A stretch of DNA of 64,000 nucleotides from Formicarius rufipectus (Eukaryota; Chordata; Aves; Passeriformes; Formicariidae). Shown in pieces: positions 35,901 through 47,927 of the stretch. The DNA lies in contig VXAU01001099.1 of the NCBI GenBank assembly GCA_013399695.1, positions 1,721,777 to 1,785,776 of the forward strand, read 5' to 3'. How positions within the stretch are numbered: the stretch's first letter is position 1; every line of letters starts with the position of its first letter. The notes beneath the pieces are model-generated. The model was not told the origin of the DNA. It worked only from the letters and a program-made list of their open reading frames with translations, and did not search any database. The position numbers were made by a program, and so were the translations under genes.

Positions 35901-37109
35901 AATATTACAATAAAGGATTGTACTCAAAACATGACAAAGAACTTTAAAATATTATTTGTAGGAGGTACCTGAACTCTGGTCTCCATATTGCAGAACACTA
36001 ACTAAAGTGGCTTTTTTTTTTGAACTGGGTGTTTCATAAGGTTAGTGCTACCCTGCTCAGGAGAGCGGGCAGTACCTTGGGAACCACTGTAAAGCAGACA
36101 TTTAACAAGTGAAATGGTTTTAGATCAAGTTGTATGCCAATTGCCTCAGCTTTCCAGAAAAGAGATGGTTTTGCTAATTGGGGAAGCTGCTCCCTGGTTA
36201 GAATGAACTAATCCTAAAATACACAGTGATCTGTGATACAGCCTTTCCACTAAACTGATGCTGTGGTAAGAAACTCCTCTTCATGATGGTACTCTTCTGC
36301 TATTTAGTGTTCTTGGCTTCCTGTGAGATTTCATTTTGGGTAGGTAAGGAATTCTCATTACTGTACTCACGAAGAAGTTTCCCTCACTGACTTATATGGC
36401 AGCTTTCTTCTTTTATCTACTGTAACATAAAATAGACTAGCCAAGCAATTTAAGGAAATGATCTTTCAAAAGACAGGAATGTGTGCTTGAAACGGGCTAT
36501 TTCTCTTTCTACTTTATCAAACACAGTTTAGGAATTTAAACAATTGTGCAAGCATTGGAAATTTATTTTTAAGTTAATCTTATCAGGCAAACTAAATTCA
36601 AAGTAGGCTTTATGAATTGAATCTGTTCTGAAGTTATAATGGAAGGAAACTAATTAAAAAATTATTAGACTGGTGATGATACTGTATGTCTTTGTCTTCA
36701 TTTAGCTTGTAAAACAGGGATCAAATAATGTTCTTGTCCAACTCCCTTCCTTAAGTATTTGCAATTGTTTTCTAATAGTAGCTATCATCTAGTATAATAG
36801 TATAACAGGTCACAGTAGAGTAATGACCCTGTTATACTCTTGGAAATAAGTATTCGTTAAGGTTTCTAATTAAGTGTCAATCATCATGGACTGGCTGTAC
36901 ATCTCGTACCTGTGCTGTACTACTTGTACAAGTTATCAAATAGACCTTCCCCTTCTGAAGACTCCCCACAGATAAGATTTGTACCAGCTACCTTTCTGGG
37001 GTACAGAGTTGTTGAGGCTGGAAGACAATCTACAGACAGCCTAGTCCAGCCCTCCTTCTGACTGTGCTACTTCTGATGGGTAAATTCCCTCATTATCATC
37101 TTTAGGTAG

Positions 37110-37345
37110 ACTTTTGTGTGCTCCAGCTTTTCTCATGGGAAGGGCAACTCTCCCACCTTGCCTTGCTGGCTAATGTGTCCTGTAGAGCCCGTAGCTATCC
37201 ACAGCAGCGCTCCAACCGTGAGTGAGAGCTATCCCTGCTCATCTCTGTGATCCCGGTGAGGTCATAACCCCTGCAGCTACACACAGGCCCCCAGCATTTC
37301 CTGCTTGGTGCCTGTGCTGCATGCATTAGTGTACCCTGTTGTGCT
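37110..37345 (-). mobile_element. CR1 ORF2 endonuclease fragment, antisense and decayed
   Basis: Translated on the - strand, 37110-37240 gives WSAAVDSYGLYRTH, a stop, then PARQGGRVALPMRK. This aligns with the CR1 endonuclease stretch around W-x-x-AMDGY-x-LFRKDR-x-x-RRGGGVALYVRE. Just upstream (37298-37345) the reverse complement of ctgcttggtgcctgtgctgc and gcatgcattagtgta corresponds to the CR1 YTNARSMGNKQEE region. Several stops and frame slips are present. It is inserted opposite to RALB transcription. This is the 5' half of ORF2, unusual because most CR1 copies are 3' ends, so it may be a remnant of a longer insertion. Confidence 0.7.
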
Positions 37346-37671
37346 GATTTCCAGGAAAGGTGTGAGAGCTTATGAGTTGAGCTGTCTGTTTATCAGTAGA
37401 TTTTATTTTGGTGTCTTCTGTGAAGGGAGGAAGTGTCTCCAAGAGCACACAAGGATAAATGCATAGTTTATATTCTGCACTGGTTCTGTATTTTCATGTG
37501 ACCTGTCACTTGCTAGGTCATAAAAGGGAAGTGTCCTGAACTAAATGTGTCCTAATTCTCTGTGTTGAAGTGGTTCTTAGTTAACAGTCTGACATCAAAA
37601 ACTAGAGTTATCAACAAGCATGTTATATTGTGCCTACAGCACTGGAGGCTCTGGTTGGAGAGCACATGTTT

Positions 37672-37689
37672 TTTATATATATATATATA
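37672..37689. repeat. (TA)n microsatellite
   Basis: A short run of alternating T/A ending in acacac within RALB intron 1. Confidence 0.7.
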
Positions 37690-39941
37690 CACACTTTTAT
37701 AGTGGCAGGCAGAGGCTCCATAAGGGGGTCCAAGGATAACACTTCTTCCATAAGGGAAGGTCTCCACAGCTTTTTAGTTTTATTAACTTAGAATAGGTAT
37801 AGTGAAATTGCATGTGACCCCTGTACTAGTTTAATAATACATTTCCCGTTTGAAGATAGAAATACTGCTTTAGGCTTTGAGATAAAGTATATGACTACAG
37901 TGGCCTGTGAAATGACATGTCTGTTTGTTACTGGAAGTGCCTGCTCTTAGTCCAGTAGAAAGGTAGTGTCTTGTATATATGCAGAATCCTTTGCCATGGT
38001 ATTAACTCTTTCTGATTGGGGAAACTGAAGGGAAGAAATCTGTTTAAAGGTGACAACACAACATCTGAATTATGGATAACTAGTAATTATATGAGGTACT
38101 AAATGACACTATTGTTGCTTTGTGTGCTATGAATACATTGATTGAAAGATGGGGGAAAGGTTGGCACTTGTGTTACCTCGCCTGATTGAGGGAGCTTAGT
38201 GACTCATGGTGTACATCTGTGAACTCCTCAGTTAAGCGCTTAAAATAGTGGAAGTACTTTCAGATGCTGTAGGAAGATGATTCCCCCAGTATCCCTGGGG
38301 AGTGGGATTCCATGGTTAAGAGTAAACTCAGGATAGGGCGTTATGATTTGCCTCTGTGCATCAAATTTGAGCCCAGCTGGCTCACATTTCCCAAACAGAG
38401 ATATGAACACGATACATTAACTGCAGTTTAGGAGCAAGGAATGTAGATGTATGGGCAGGCAGTTGTTTCTGCCAGTATTATGTAAACCAAACTAAGTGGT
38501 ATTTAGACTTCTGATTTATCTCAGTCATTCAGTTCACTAGGGAAACTGAAGACAGTCTGATCTAGTGAGATACATCTCTGGGGGAGCAATGGTAGGCGCT
38601 TGTGGCCTTTCTGTAGTGCCTGGTGTCGTATTTCCAAGCTAGGTCTGTCAGCCCAAGGGTTGGGAAGGATACTTGACTGGGTAACACTCATGAGATCTCC
38701 TGCAACTCTGTAGCATAGAATTGGCATTTGTTGGAACTTGCTCAATCAGTGTTACTGGCAACTTCCTTGTGGATTATATAGTTGCAGGTTTTTCGCTGAA
38801 TTAACTGAAACCGTGTTGTAACCTGGTACTGAAGTAAGATTTTAATCGTAGCTTATTTTGAACTCCAGTGTGCCACTTAAGACACTGATTGTAAGCTGAG
38901 ATGTTTGAGTTGTCTGTTGTATTTGGTATACTCCCAGATATTCAATTAAAAGTCAGTATTAGATTCACATCTGAAGCATTTCACGTCTCTTAACAGTGGT
39001 TTGGTGGACTTAGTGTGTGCTATGTATCAAAGGTGAACATGCTTCTGCAAGGAGGAGTTTTCAAAGGAAGCATAGTTGACACACACTTTGCAATTCAATA
39101 GGAGTGAGGCTGTTGAACAAGTCTGTCTGAGTGTCACTTTTCTAGTACGAGCCTAATTGACTAGTGTGAACAATGGTGTCATAATTCACCCGAAGTATTT
39201 AGGTAACTAGTCTGTTACCACCACAGTGACAAACTCTTAGCACAGTAACACTGATTAATGGTATTAGCTCAGTCTTTGTGCTTGTAGAAGATTTCTATCA
39301 GGTCTCCTAGCAAGTTCTTGCTAGAATGGGAGCAGCATGATAGATCCTTCGCTTTGATGGTCTGTCTGCAATATGTCTTCTAATATTAGACCCAGAGTCT
39401 TCCTGAAAGTACTTGAAGAGGTCTGGCTAGATATTTCCCTACAGAAGAATTAATTTTAGCTGTAATGGCACTACTATCCTATGACTTCCACTTCAAGTAA
39501 CCACATCTTACTGAAATAGAGTATATTCTGCTTGGTGCTGCATATAATCTGCTAATTGCTGTGCACTGAATAATATGGAAAATGGGGTGGTGGTTTCTTA
39601 TTTTTTTCACCCATGAAGCTCTGTGTAACTGTGATGATTCTGTGTGCTATCTGAGGCAATTTTAATAACTTTATATTGCCTACATGCAATGACAGTGTCT
39701 ACATATAGTTGATACCTGGCAGTTTAAGAGCATTAGCTTTATAACATGACTTTGCAACCTTATTTACTGAAACATAGATACATGTGGAGCTTTTTGGGGT
39801 TTTTTGGAGGGGGGGCAGGGAAGGGTTTTCCCCAGTGCCTTAAAAGCACAGTTTAAGGGAAGTCCTTTTTCTTTTTCAGTTAGCTACTGATCAGAAACAA
39901 CTTACTTTCACTCCATGAGAATTCTAAAATTAAACAACCAG

Positions 39942-39985
39942 CAAAAAAAACCCCAAAAAACCAAAACCAAACAAACAAAAAAAAA
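39942..39985. repeat. A/C-rich low-complexity tract
   Basis: A run of caaaaaaaacccc and ccaaaaccaaacaaac type sequence in RALB intron 1. Confidence 0.75.
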
Positions 39986-42900
39986 TTAAGCAAACTCATA
40001 TATTTAATTTCCTTAGTAACAGGCATATGTTTATATTTCCCTTCAGCCTAAGATCTGATTTCAGTTTTAAAGGGTTGTCTTAAAGTGCTATCCTTCTGAT
40101 GCTCGGACTGATCAGACTGAGCCTTTTCTGTGACTAAATCTTTGAAGGTTGCAACCTTGCTACAGACTTGGGACAGAATTTAGTTTCAGATTTCCTTGAA
40201 CATCAAGATTGTTCTTAGCAAGGTTATTAGTTTAAGATTACTGCTAATCTGTAAAGTATTGTCTGTGTATTTGTAATGAATAATCTAGAATGGTCCTGTA
40301 CGGAATGATGTGAGAGGGCATATAAAGAATTTTATCTAGTAAGTAAGTGTAAGTAAAATGCTGTCAGATTTGCTTTCCAAGATGTAATGGTTCACCCCTG
40401 AAAGCTCGGAAGAGTTGAGCTGTGCTTGGCAAGGATGGAGAGAGGTGGTGGGAAATGTGCTGAGTATATACAGGTGTTTTGTACTTAAATTGGATCACTG
40501 TTATGGTGACCAGATCTGAAGATAGCCTTTAAAGGTAAAGTTGTCCAAGTCCAGCTGTAACCTGTTGCAAAGATGTATGTGCTGGACTTTGTAGGTTGCT
40601 AGGATAATGATCCCTAAAAGTAGCAGGGTACCTGGGAGCCTCCTGTTCTTCATGTTCTACATAAACTGTAGGTGTCAGAAAAATACTTCTTATAGTAAGT
40701 CCACTCTTCTAAACATCTTATTAAACAATTTGAATCTAAGTGGAGCCCAGAAACCAGCTTTGCATGCAAATGTGTGGAATAGTGAAAAGATATGATGTGT
40801 AGGCAAGGATCACTAGTAAGTATCCTGAATTGGCCAGCATTCAGTGGCTGGATGTCTGACGCTACTGAGTGATTTCTGGGTCCTGTTCATGCATGCAGAG
40901 AGAACTCCTGATCGCAACTGCATTAAAAGTACTGCTTTTATACTCTCTCATCTGTTTCAGATGAGCAAGTCTTTGGAGCTCTTCTTCATTATAAGTTCAT
41001 CTCACAGTCTGCAGTCGTTCTTATTATGGAAGATAATGCTCCAGTATGATTAATTTGATGAAATACAATTCTGAATTGAAACAGTTCCTCAGTCTGTGCT
41101 TATCTTTTTCTCACTCTTATAGTAGACAGAGAATAATCATGATCCAGCATCAGGTTTTAGTTTAGCCTTAAACTGCTGTAACATAGTGAATTTACTGGTC
41201 TTGGTCTTGCTTCTCATGTCAGTTAACTAGCAGTGCATGTGCAGCTACTGCTAGAGTGTAGTTGTGACAGCCAATGTCTTTAAGTGTGCACACAAATCTG
41301 GAGGTTTCAGGTGGGATTAGTAACTAATAATAATTGAAAGTAAGTGTAATATAGCTTTCAGCTGCATTGTGAATTGTAACTTTCAGTGTATCAAGTATAT
41401 GTATTTATTCTTTGTTTTTTTCCTGTAATGTTTAGGGTATGGCTGTTGCCACTTTGAACAGTGATCTAAACTATATAAAGATCATTCATAAAGAGTAAAC
41501 TAGTTCCTTGCCTTAAATTCTTACTTTTCCTTCTGATAGTATAAAGTTTCCAAAATCTGCTTTGAGCTTCCTGTCCAGTGCTCTTATCTCTGCAGCTGTA
41601 AGTCTACCAGTAGATCTTAGGGAGAGTAAATGTCTAATTACCAAAACCAAATCTCAGCTTGGCTTTCAGTCCAGTGTTTAGCCCGAACACTGCAGCAGTG
41701 ATGGCTGCACCAGCACCCTTTTCTGAGGAGGGTAATGGGAACAGGATCAGGGAACTGCCCCACTTCTGCAGCAACATAAGCTACCTTTTGGCTGCTGTAG
41801 TTCCGCCTTCTTTGGTTTCAGCTGTACGAACTTTTTCTTCCTTCCTATCCTCACTGAGGCAACGTGGCCTTGCAGACGTGACTGGCAGACCCGGTCAGCT
41901 GTGCTGAATGGCTCTCCTGCAGGAGGAGATGGGCCTGAATAACTGAGGGCAAGGGAAGATGGGATGGCGATGTTAGCATTGGGTGCTATAAATGGGGACT
42001 GTGAAACTGCTGCCCCAGCGTGCTCTGCAAGACATCTCAGGCTGAATGAATTCCTTCATCTAATTAAACGTGGCCCAGAAAAACCTATAACCACAGTTGG
42101 GAAGGTAGAAACACCCAGAAGTACATGGGGAAGGATACAAGGATATCCCAAGCAGGAGTGTCTACCAAACACATCATTATCTCTGTTTAGCTTGAAAACC
42201 AATGGATATATGCTAAGAGGTAAGATATTTGCACAACAAAAGAGAATAGAGTAGCATTTTTAACTTTCCAGTCTGCATATCCTAAAATTTTCAGTAGCAT
42301 TAAATATGCCATTTAATCTCAGATTTTTTTTTTTTAATTGGATTACTAGTTGGAGCATTTACAGTTCATTGGAAGCTAATGGCATTTCAGTACTTCAGTA
42401 TTTTCTGGATAACCTCAGAACAGCTGAGGGGCTCTCACAGTTCATAGCTCAGTGAGATTGTTAATTAGTTTTGTGATCCAGGGAATTTCTGTGACTGCAT
42501 TCTTTTGGGCATATCACAGAACCAAATGCTTCAAAGCCTCTAATTCATATTCTGATAAATGAGGATCACTAAAATACTGTTGCAAAACCTTGTTCTTTCT
42601 GTGCTTGCTTGGGATGACATCATATTTAAGTCTTTATAATAGGTTGAATACCCGGATTTTCCTTTAAAAATAGGTATCTGAAGCGTTTAACAAAGCTCCT
42701 CTGTCAAACTATTGGGCTAAGGGCTTCTAGAATCCTGTTTTAAAATCCGAAGAATGACTGCTTTCAGTAGCAGGATAGGAATGAAAAGAAGTGTCAAAAG
42801 ATATCAGCTGCACAGCAAGAGAACAAGGGCTGATCTCAGCAATTTTGAGATTAGCGATTTATTTCAGTTTTAAATCTCAAACTGAATGGAATAACTAGAA

Positions 42901-43840
42901 ACAATTCCAATTAAAGCTTTTGGAGAGGTCTAAAGGTTTTTTTTTTTAATTTAGTAAGAATATTTATTGGAAAACAGGTAGCCTTAGTGAAACTTCTCAT
43001 GTTTTATTTTTTTTCTCTGTATTTGCATGGGCTGTAGCAGAATGCGTTCCTTTCTTGTGAAGTGACAAGTGATTTTTCCTTTAATTGATGTACAACTGTG
43101 GAGCCTTAGTGCACATGAAGTAAAAAGGGATGTAAAAGCAGGGTCTGTTTTGAAATCTGTGTAGTTATTCAGTAATAGTCTTTGAATCTTGGTGTTAGGT
43201 AAACCAACCCTGTTTGTAAACTATGTTCAGAGCAGTTTAACTGTTTATGTTGAGGAGAAGGTAGAGAAAGAGCAGTTTAAAAGGAGTTTATTAGGATGTT
43301 TATAAACAATTGCATTGAAGTGCTCAGTTTCGAGGGACCGGCCAGGAATGACACACTCTGCAGGGGCCCTTAGTTAACCTGGAGGAGTTGTAATCCAAAC
43401 AGATAAGACAAGGGAAGGCTGAAGGTGGCATTGAAGATGGCATGATTCAGTTAAACCTGTGGCCAAGAACAGATCTGCAGAAGTCTAAATCAAAACAGTT
43501 GATTAGGAACTCGTATGGTTTGATTTGTAGATCCTCCTGTGCTTCATGTGGGCAGCCTGTGGCTGGTGTAACCTTCCTTTCTTGGCCTGAAGAGCATCTT
43601 TCACTAGCATGACAAAACTCCTGTTGTACATAGGGCTTTGTGTTACCCATTTTAAAATAAATGTAGAGTTATCAAGTCATGGCTTAATCCTTATCTTTTA
43701 AAACATCTGAAGCATTGATTTCTTCAAGATGAAAGACTGCTTGAAAAAGTTTATTCTCTGACATGGCATCTGTCTAGCACTTTATTTCAATGCAGGATGA
43801 ACTATAACCAGATGAAATGACTTCTCCTTCCCTTCCCCCC

Positions 43841-43927
43841 AACCCCCCTCAAAAAAACCCCCAAACCAATACTTTCAGAAGGTTGGGAGTGGAGGACTTT
43901 TTTTTTTTTGGGAGGGGGGGGGGGTTT
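43841..43927. repeat. C/A-rich and T/G-rich inverted tracts with G11 run
   Basis: The left arm (43841-43862) is C6-T-C-A7-C5. The right arm (43898-43927) is T12-GGG-A-G11-TTT. They are roughly reverse-complementary with bulges and are separated by about 35 nt. The sequence could fold as a hairpin, and the G run could take part in a quadruplex. The exact run lengths are vulnerable to sequencing error. A short 10-bp tandem repeat (acagcttatg twice) follows at 43938-43957. Confidence 0.6.
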
Positions 43928-46360
43928 GTGTTTTTTAACAGCTTATGACAGCTTATGAAGTTCAACATGGTGTCATTAAACCTGGGGATAAAATGACAGA
44001 TGGAAATTAAATAGATTGACTGGCTGCCATTGACTGGATTGCTTCTCATCCTGTCAGAGGAGGGTAAATCTTGCTGGAAAGTAAACTGTACCCAAACAGC
44101 AAGTAAAGAGCAATGGGAGAGGAGGGATACTTGTCACAGCATTAGGTGTCTTGTCTGGACACTTATTCAGAGTGAGCTCTTCAGCAGGTGTATTAAGATT
44201 CTTTACCTTAAATTTACATTCTCTTAAACTGAAGGGAATTGGGTAATGTTTCAAAGCAGCTGCAATTATCACAGGTTCTTCTAGACACTGCTGCTTTTTT
44301 GTTGGTTGGATTTCTCAATACTTGCTTTTCTGTGAACAGATGAGAGTCTTGATTGCCTCGAGGATATTTAATCTGCAGAAGAGGAAAAAAATTCATTCTT
44401 GCCTACTCAGAAATGGCTGAGAAGAGAGCTTCCACTTGTGTTAACAGATTTTATTTTTTTTTTTAACCTCAAGGAACTGTTATATGTGAGCTTTGAACCA
44501 TGGTGTGTAAACTGCATTTTGGGCTGCAGAGGTGGAAATACAAGTAAACAAACAGTTGGCTCTGATGAATTCTCTTGTTTTATTAGAGTATTCCTGTTAA
44601 AATCTCACCATGCCTCTTTCTGAATCAGTGTTGTGCTGTCAGCCCGTTGTTCTGTAAGCACTGGTGCTTCTGCACTGATGTTGGCTGTGTCAATCCTGTG
44701 TCAAGCTGCTTCAGCCTTGCCTTGGCCTCTCTAGTGCCTGGCTATGCTGGGGCTGGAGGGGTCCATGCTCTCTCTCGTACCATCAAAGAAGAGATGCTTT
44801 GTGTGAAGGTTCTGGGACCTCCCTGAGCATGTACAGCATCAGGACTGTGTTGTGAGTGTACCGCATGCAGAGGATTCATGTGGTCCTGATACTCTGAAAG
44901 ACTCATGTGGCACTTGTAACAGCTCTGCAGTGAAGATCAAGTTACTTGGCCACTAAGAACTTTAGATGCCATTGAATTGCAAATTTGTGTGCTATTGGAT
45001 GGTTTTTGTCTAATATTATACTTTGATTATGAGCCAAGTAATGCTGTAAGGGCAAACCTTGCAGCTGCTACTGGACAGTTGAGGTGGGATGGAGAAGGAA
45101 GGATTTAAGTATTCTCTCCACTTACCTCTGTGATGAGCTTGCACTGAATTAAGTTAGTATTTTTCGTAAAAGGTAGATTCTTTTAGTATGATCAGGTAAA
45201 GGTGTGGTATTTGTGTTGACAGGAGGGAGAAATTTTTTACCTTCTGTCTTGGCTATTAGTAAGTAAATAATTTCTTTATTGCCCTTGCATAGCACAGTGG
45301 ACTTAGTGCTGATGCTTAATACATTTTCCTAAGTTTGTGATGACAGAAAAATGTTTACCTTGAAAGCTTTATATTGGGTAACACAACAGATCAACAATGT
45401 TAAAGGAGTACTGACAGGTTAAAACTAGTCACAATTACACTGAAAAGTAGCTAAAGATCACCTGGCTTCTTCAGAAAGCAGCTTATCTACTACTGTCAAG
45501 ACAGACTACTCTTGAACTAGAACAAACCAAAATTCTCTGCAACTTATCAAGAGCAAGGTGTGTTATTTTGGGAACACTGAAAGTCCACAAACTATCTTAT
45601 TGCATAGTCAATCTGTAACTCTTATGCCTTTGCTATGTGCAAACAAGCTGAATTCTAGTTTACCCTGTGGACTATAGGCAAAGCAAGCCTTTCAGCAACA
45701 ACTTCTGGAGTTCAGATGCTGCCTGTTATGTTTTCTCCCAGTTTTTCCCTGGCAGGGAACTCTGTTCTCTTCATCTTTGGTGACTTAAGAATTAAAAATC
45801 AATCTCACAATCCTGTTCTGATTTTGAATGGTGGCAATGACTGAATTCACTGTCCCCAACAGATTTTTTTGTGTTTGTGCTGTACAAGGAGAACCTATGA
45901 CAAAGTAGGAGTTGCCACATCCATTTTCTGCACTAAGGAGTGTCCCAGATGAGGGAGCTGATGTATAACATCATAGAGAAGATTACCAGGGGAAAATATC
46001 TGTCTTCACTTACCAATGTTTATTTCAGAATGAACATTTAAAGATGATTAATTCGCATTACTGTACTAAGTGTATGTAGCAAACAGATGTGAGTAAAAAG
46101 CTCTTCATGGAAAAGCACTGCTGCTCAGATGTTTGAAAATGCTGGCCTGAGGGCACTTCTTGATAGTTGGCATGTTTGTTCTTGTATGCAGTAGTCAGTG
46201 AGAACTTGGTTTCATTTGTTGCTTTTCAGAACATCAAGTCATGACAGGGGGGAAACAGTCACCACCATCAGTGTACCTCAGGGGGAGGTGTCCAGTGGAA
46301 TTGTCAGTCTCAAAACACAGGACACATGAAATGGATTGCTTGGAGCAAACTGCTTTAAAG

Positions 46361-46420
46361 GGGAAGGTTTGGATTGGACAGCATCCAAAGGTCCCTTTGC
46401 AGGCTAAATAGTCCTATAAT
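46361..46420 (+). mobile_element. Possible old CR1 3' scrap
   Basis: The stretch aaggtttggattggacagc, then atccaaaggtccctttgcagg, then ctaaatagtcctataatg resembles the last 60 bp of CR1 (ggttggacttgatgatc, aaaggtcttttccaacc, taaatgattctatgat). It is very diverged and short. The sequence just before it (46250-46360) is not clearly CR1. Confidence 0.35.
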
Positions 46421-46977
46421 GTGTTTGTAGGCTGGTGATCCCCTGATCTCTAGTTAATTTGTTTTAGGCCAGCTGGTTGCCCTGAAGCTTTTACCAGGGA
46501 AGTACTCAATGACTTCAACTGTAGGCCTTGTATTTTCATGCAGTAGAACTTGATGGTGTGGTGTGGCAGTTCCAGTGTCTTTCTGGAGTAATTGTGTCCA
46601 GGCAATTTGAGAACACTGGTAGGCCCATTACTTCTGGAATAAAGTGTGCTGCTGTAAACAAAGGCTGCTACAACCACTTGTAGCAATGTTTTCTTAACAG
46701 TGTGCTGGTCTCCTTACAGCACTCCACTAGGATATGAGCAACTGGAGTCCTTTGTTGTGCTCTGGGGACACAAGAATCGCTTTCCTAGCATTTACCTTAT
46801 ACCATAGTGTGTTTGAAATACACATATTGGGTTTTCTGTGTGGGAATCCTGACTGGTGACATATCTTTTTGTATCGGTTACTTCTGCTTTTGTCCTCAAT
46901 GTGCTGTCCTTAGAGATGCTTCTCTATGTTGATCAGTGTAGCAGCTACTACCTGTGCTTCTGTGTCCAGCTAATCTT

Positions 46978-46997
46978 AAAAAAAAAAAAAAAAAAAN
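46978..46997. repeat. Poly(A) tract with ambiguous base
   Basis: Nineteen A followed by one N (46997). The N reflects uncertain homopolymer length. No poly(A) signal or recognisable retrocopy lies upstream. Confidence 0.85.
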
Positions 46998-47770
46998 AAT
47001 CAGTGTTAAGAAGTCTCCAACACTTAATTACTAGGCTTGTATAACCCACAAACAAAGACTTGTTAGCTCAGGCCTGTTTATTGAAGCTTACTCCTTTATG
47101 GCTTTGCAACATCAGGAGAAGAGTGGGAACTGAGAATTTCTTGCAGTAAAGCAGCTTTTTTTTTTTCCCAAAGCAAATTAGATTTGCACCATCAAAAGGC
47201 AGGGAGAATGTAAAATAAATGCTAATACTATGTCATAAGACTTTCTGCTGGAAGCTTTTGCAACTTGTTCCTCCCAGTTTACTGTGTATCTCTGCTTTTC
47301 TCTTAGCCTACGTAGGGAGGAGATCAAAAGCCAGATTTCTACCTATAAGCAGATCTAAGGTATATCTGTATCAACATTAAAGAAATACTTGAGAAAGATG
47401 TAAAGCCTTAAAACAAGAACAATAAAACCCACTTAATGTCATGGTGTTTGAGAACATGGGGTTTTATTTGGAAACTGCTCTAGACAGTAGTCTTGTAGGA
47501 TGGGTTTACAAATAAGAATAGCATGTTAGAAACCTTTGGCACTTTTATTAATAGTTTTGTTGTCACAAATAGAAGGCATTTGTTCTAATACATTGTCCTA
47601 CTCATACTTTAGACGTGTTTTGCTTGCCAGTGCATTGAAGTGGCCTATTCTTCAGGCTTGCTGGGCAGGGTTTTAATCTGGTCTTTCAGCACTAGTGAGA
47701 TGCTTTAGCAGCATTGCTGCCATGATGTCACCAATGTCATGGATGGTGACCGTGTTTCTTCTGTCTGCAG

Positions 47771-47813
47771 ATCTGATTGGTTGCCTGGCACTCGATCCGT
47801 GACAAAAAAGACA
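47771..47813 (+). other. RALB: RALB 5' UTR, second-exon part
   Basis: Forty-three bases lie between the 3' splice site (cag at 47768-47770) and the start codon. The start context acaATGG has A at -3 and G at +4, a good initiation context. No upstream ATG occurs in this piece. The frame is open upstream of the ATG within the exon, but the protein start is fixed by agreement with the Ral N-terminus. Confidence 0.8.
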
Positions 47814-47927
47814 ATGGCTGCCAGCAAGAGCAAGAACCAGAGTTCCTTGGCCCTCCATAAGGTGATTATGGTTGGCAGTGGAGGTGTGGGCAAATCTGCA
47901 CTCACACTTCAATTTATGTATGATGAG
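47814..47927 (+). CDS. RALB: RALB coding exon 1
   Basis: Codes for residues 1-38, from MAASKSKNQ to FMYDE, including the whole P-loop GSGGVGKS. The exon ends in phase 0 at gatgag|gtaagt, a consensus donor. The acceptor lies at 47770, ahead of 43 untranslated bases. The P-loop Ser28 that coordinates Mg2+ is present. Confidence 0.98.

Larger units (their letters stand above)
32936..47770 (+). other. RALB: RALB intron 1 (inferred)
   Basis: The 3' end is firm: a pyrimidine-rich tract ending tctgtctgcag at 47770 precedes the first coding exon. The 5' end is not visible and is assumed to lie in or near the gap. The + strand here looks richer in G and T than A and C, as expected of a transcribed strand. 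It contains a CR1 endonuclease relic (37110-37345), a possible CR1 3' scrap (46361-46420), low-complexity tracts and a G/C hairpin at 43841-43927. I see no other coding exon. Confidence 0.5.

Noticed and set aside
46850..46997. Possible retroposed transcript ending in the poly(A) run
   Set aside because: There is no poly(A) signal before the run, no recognisable gene sequence, and no target duplication seen.
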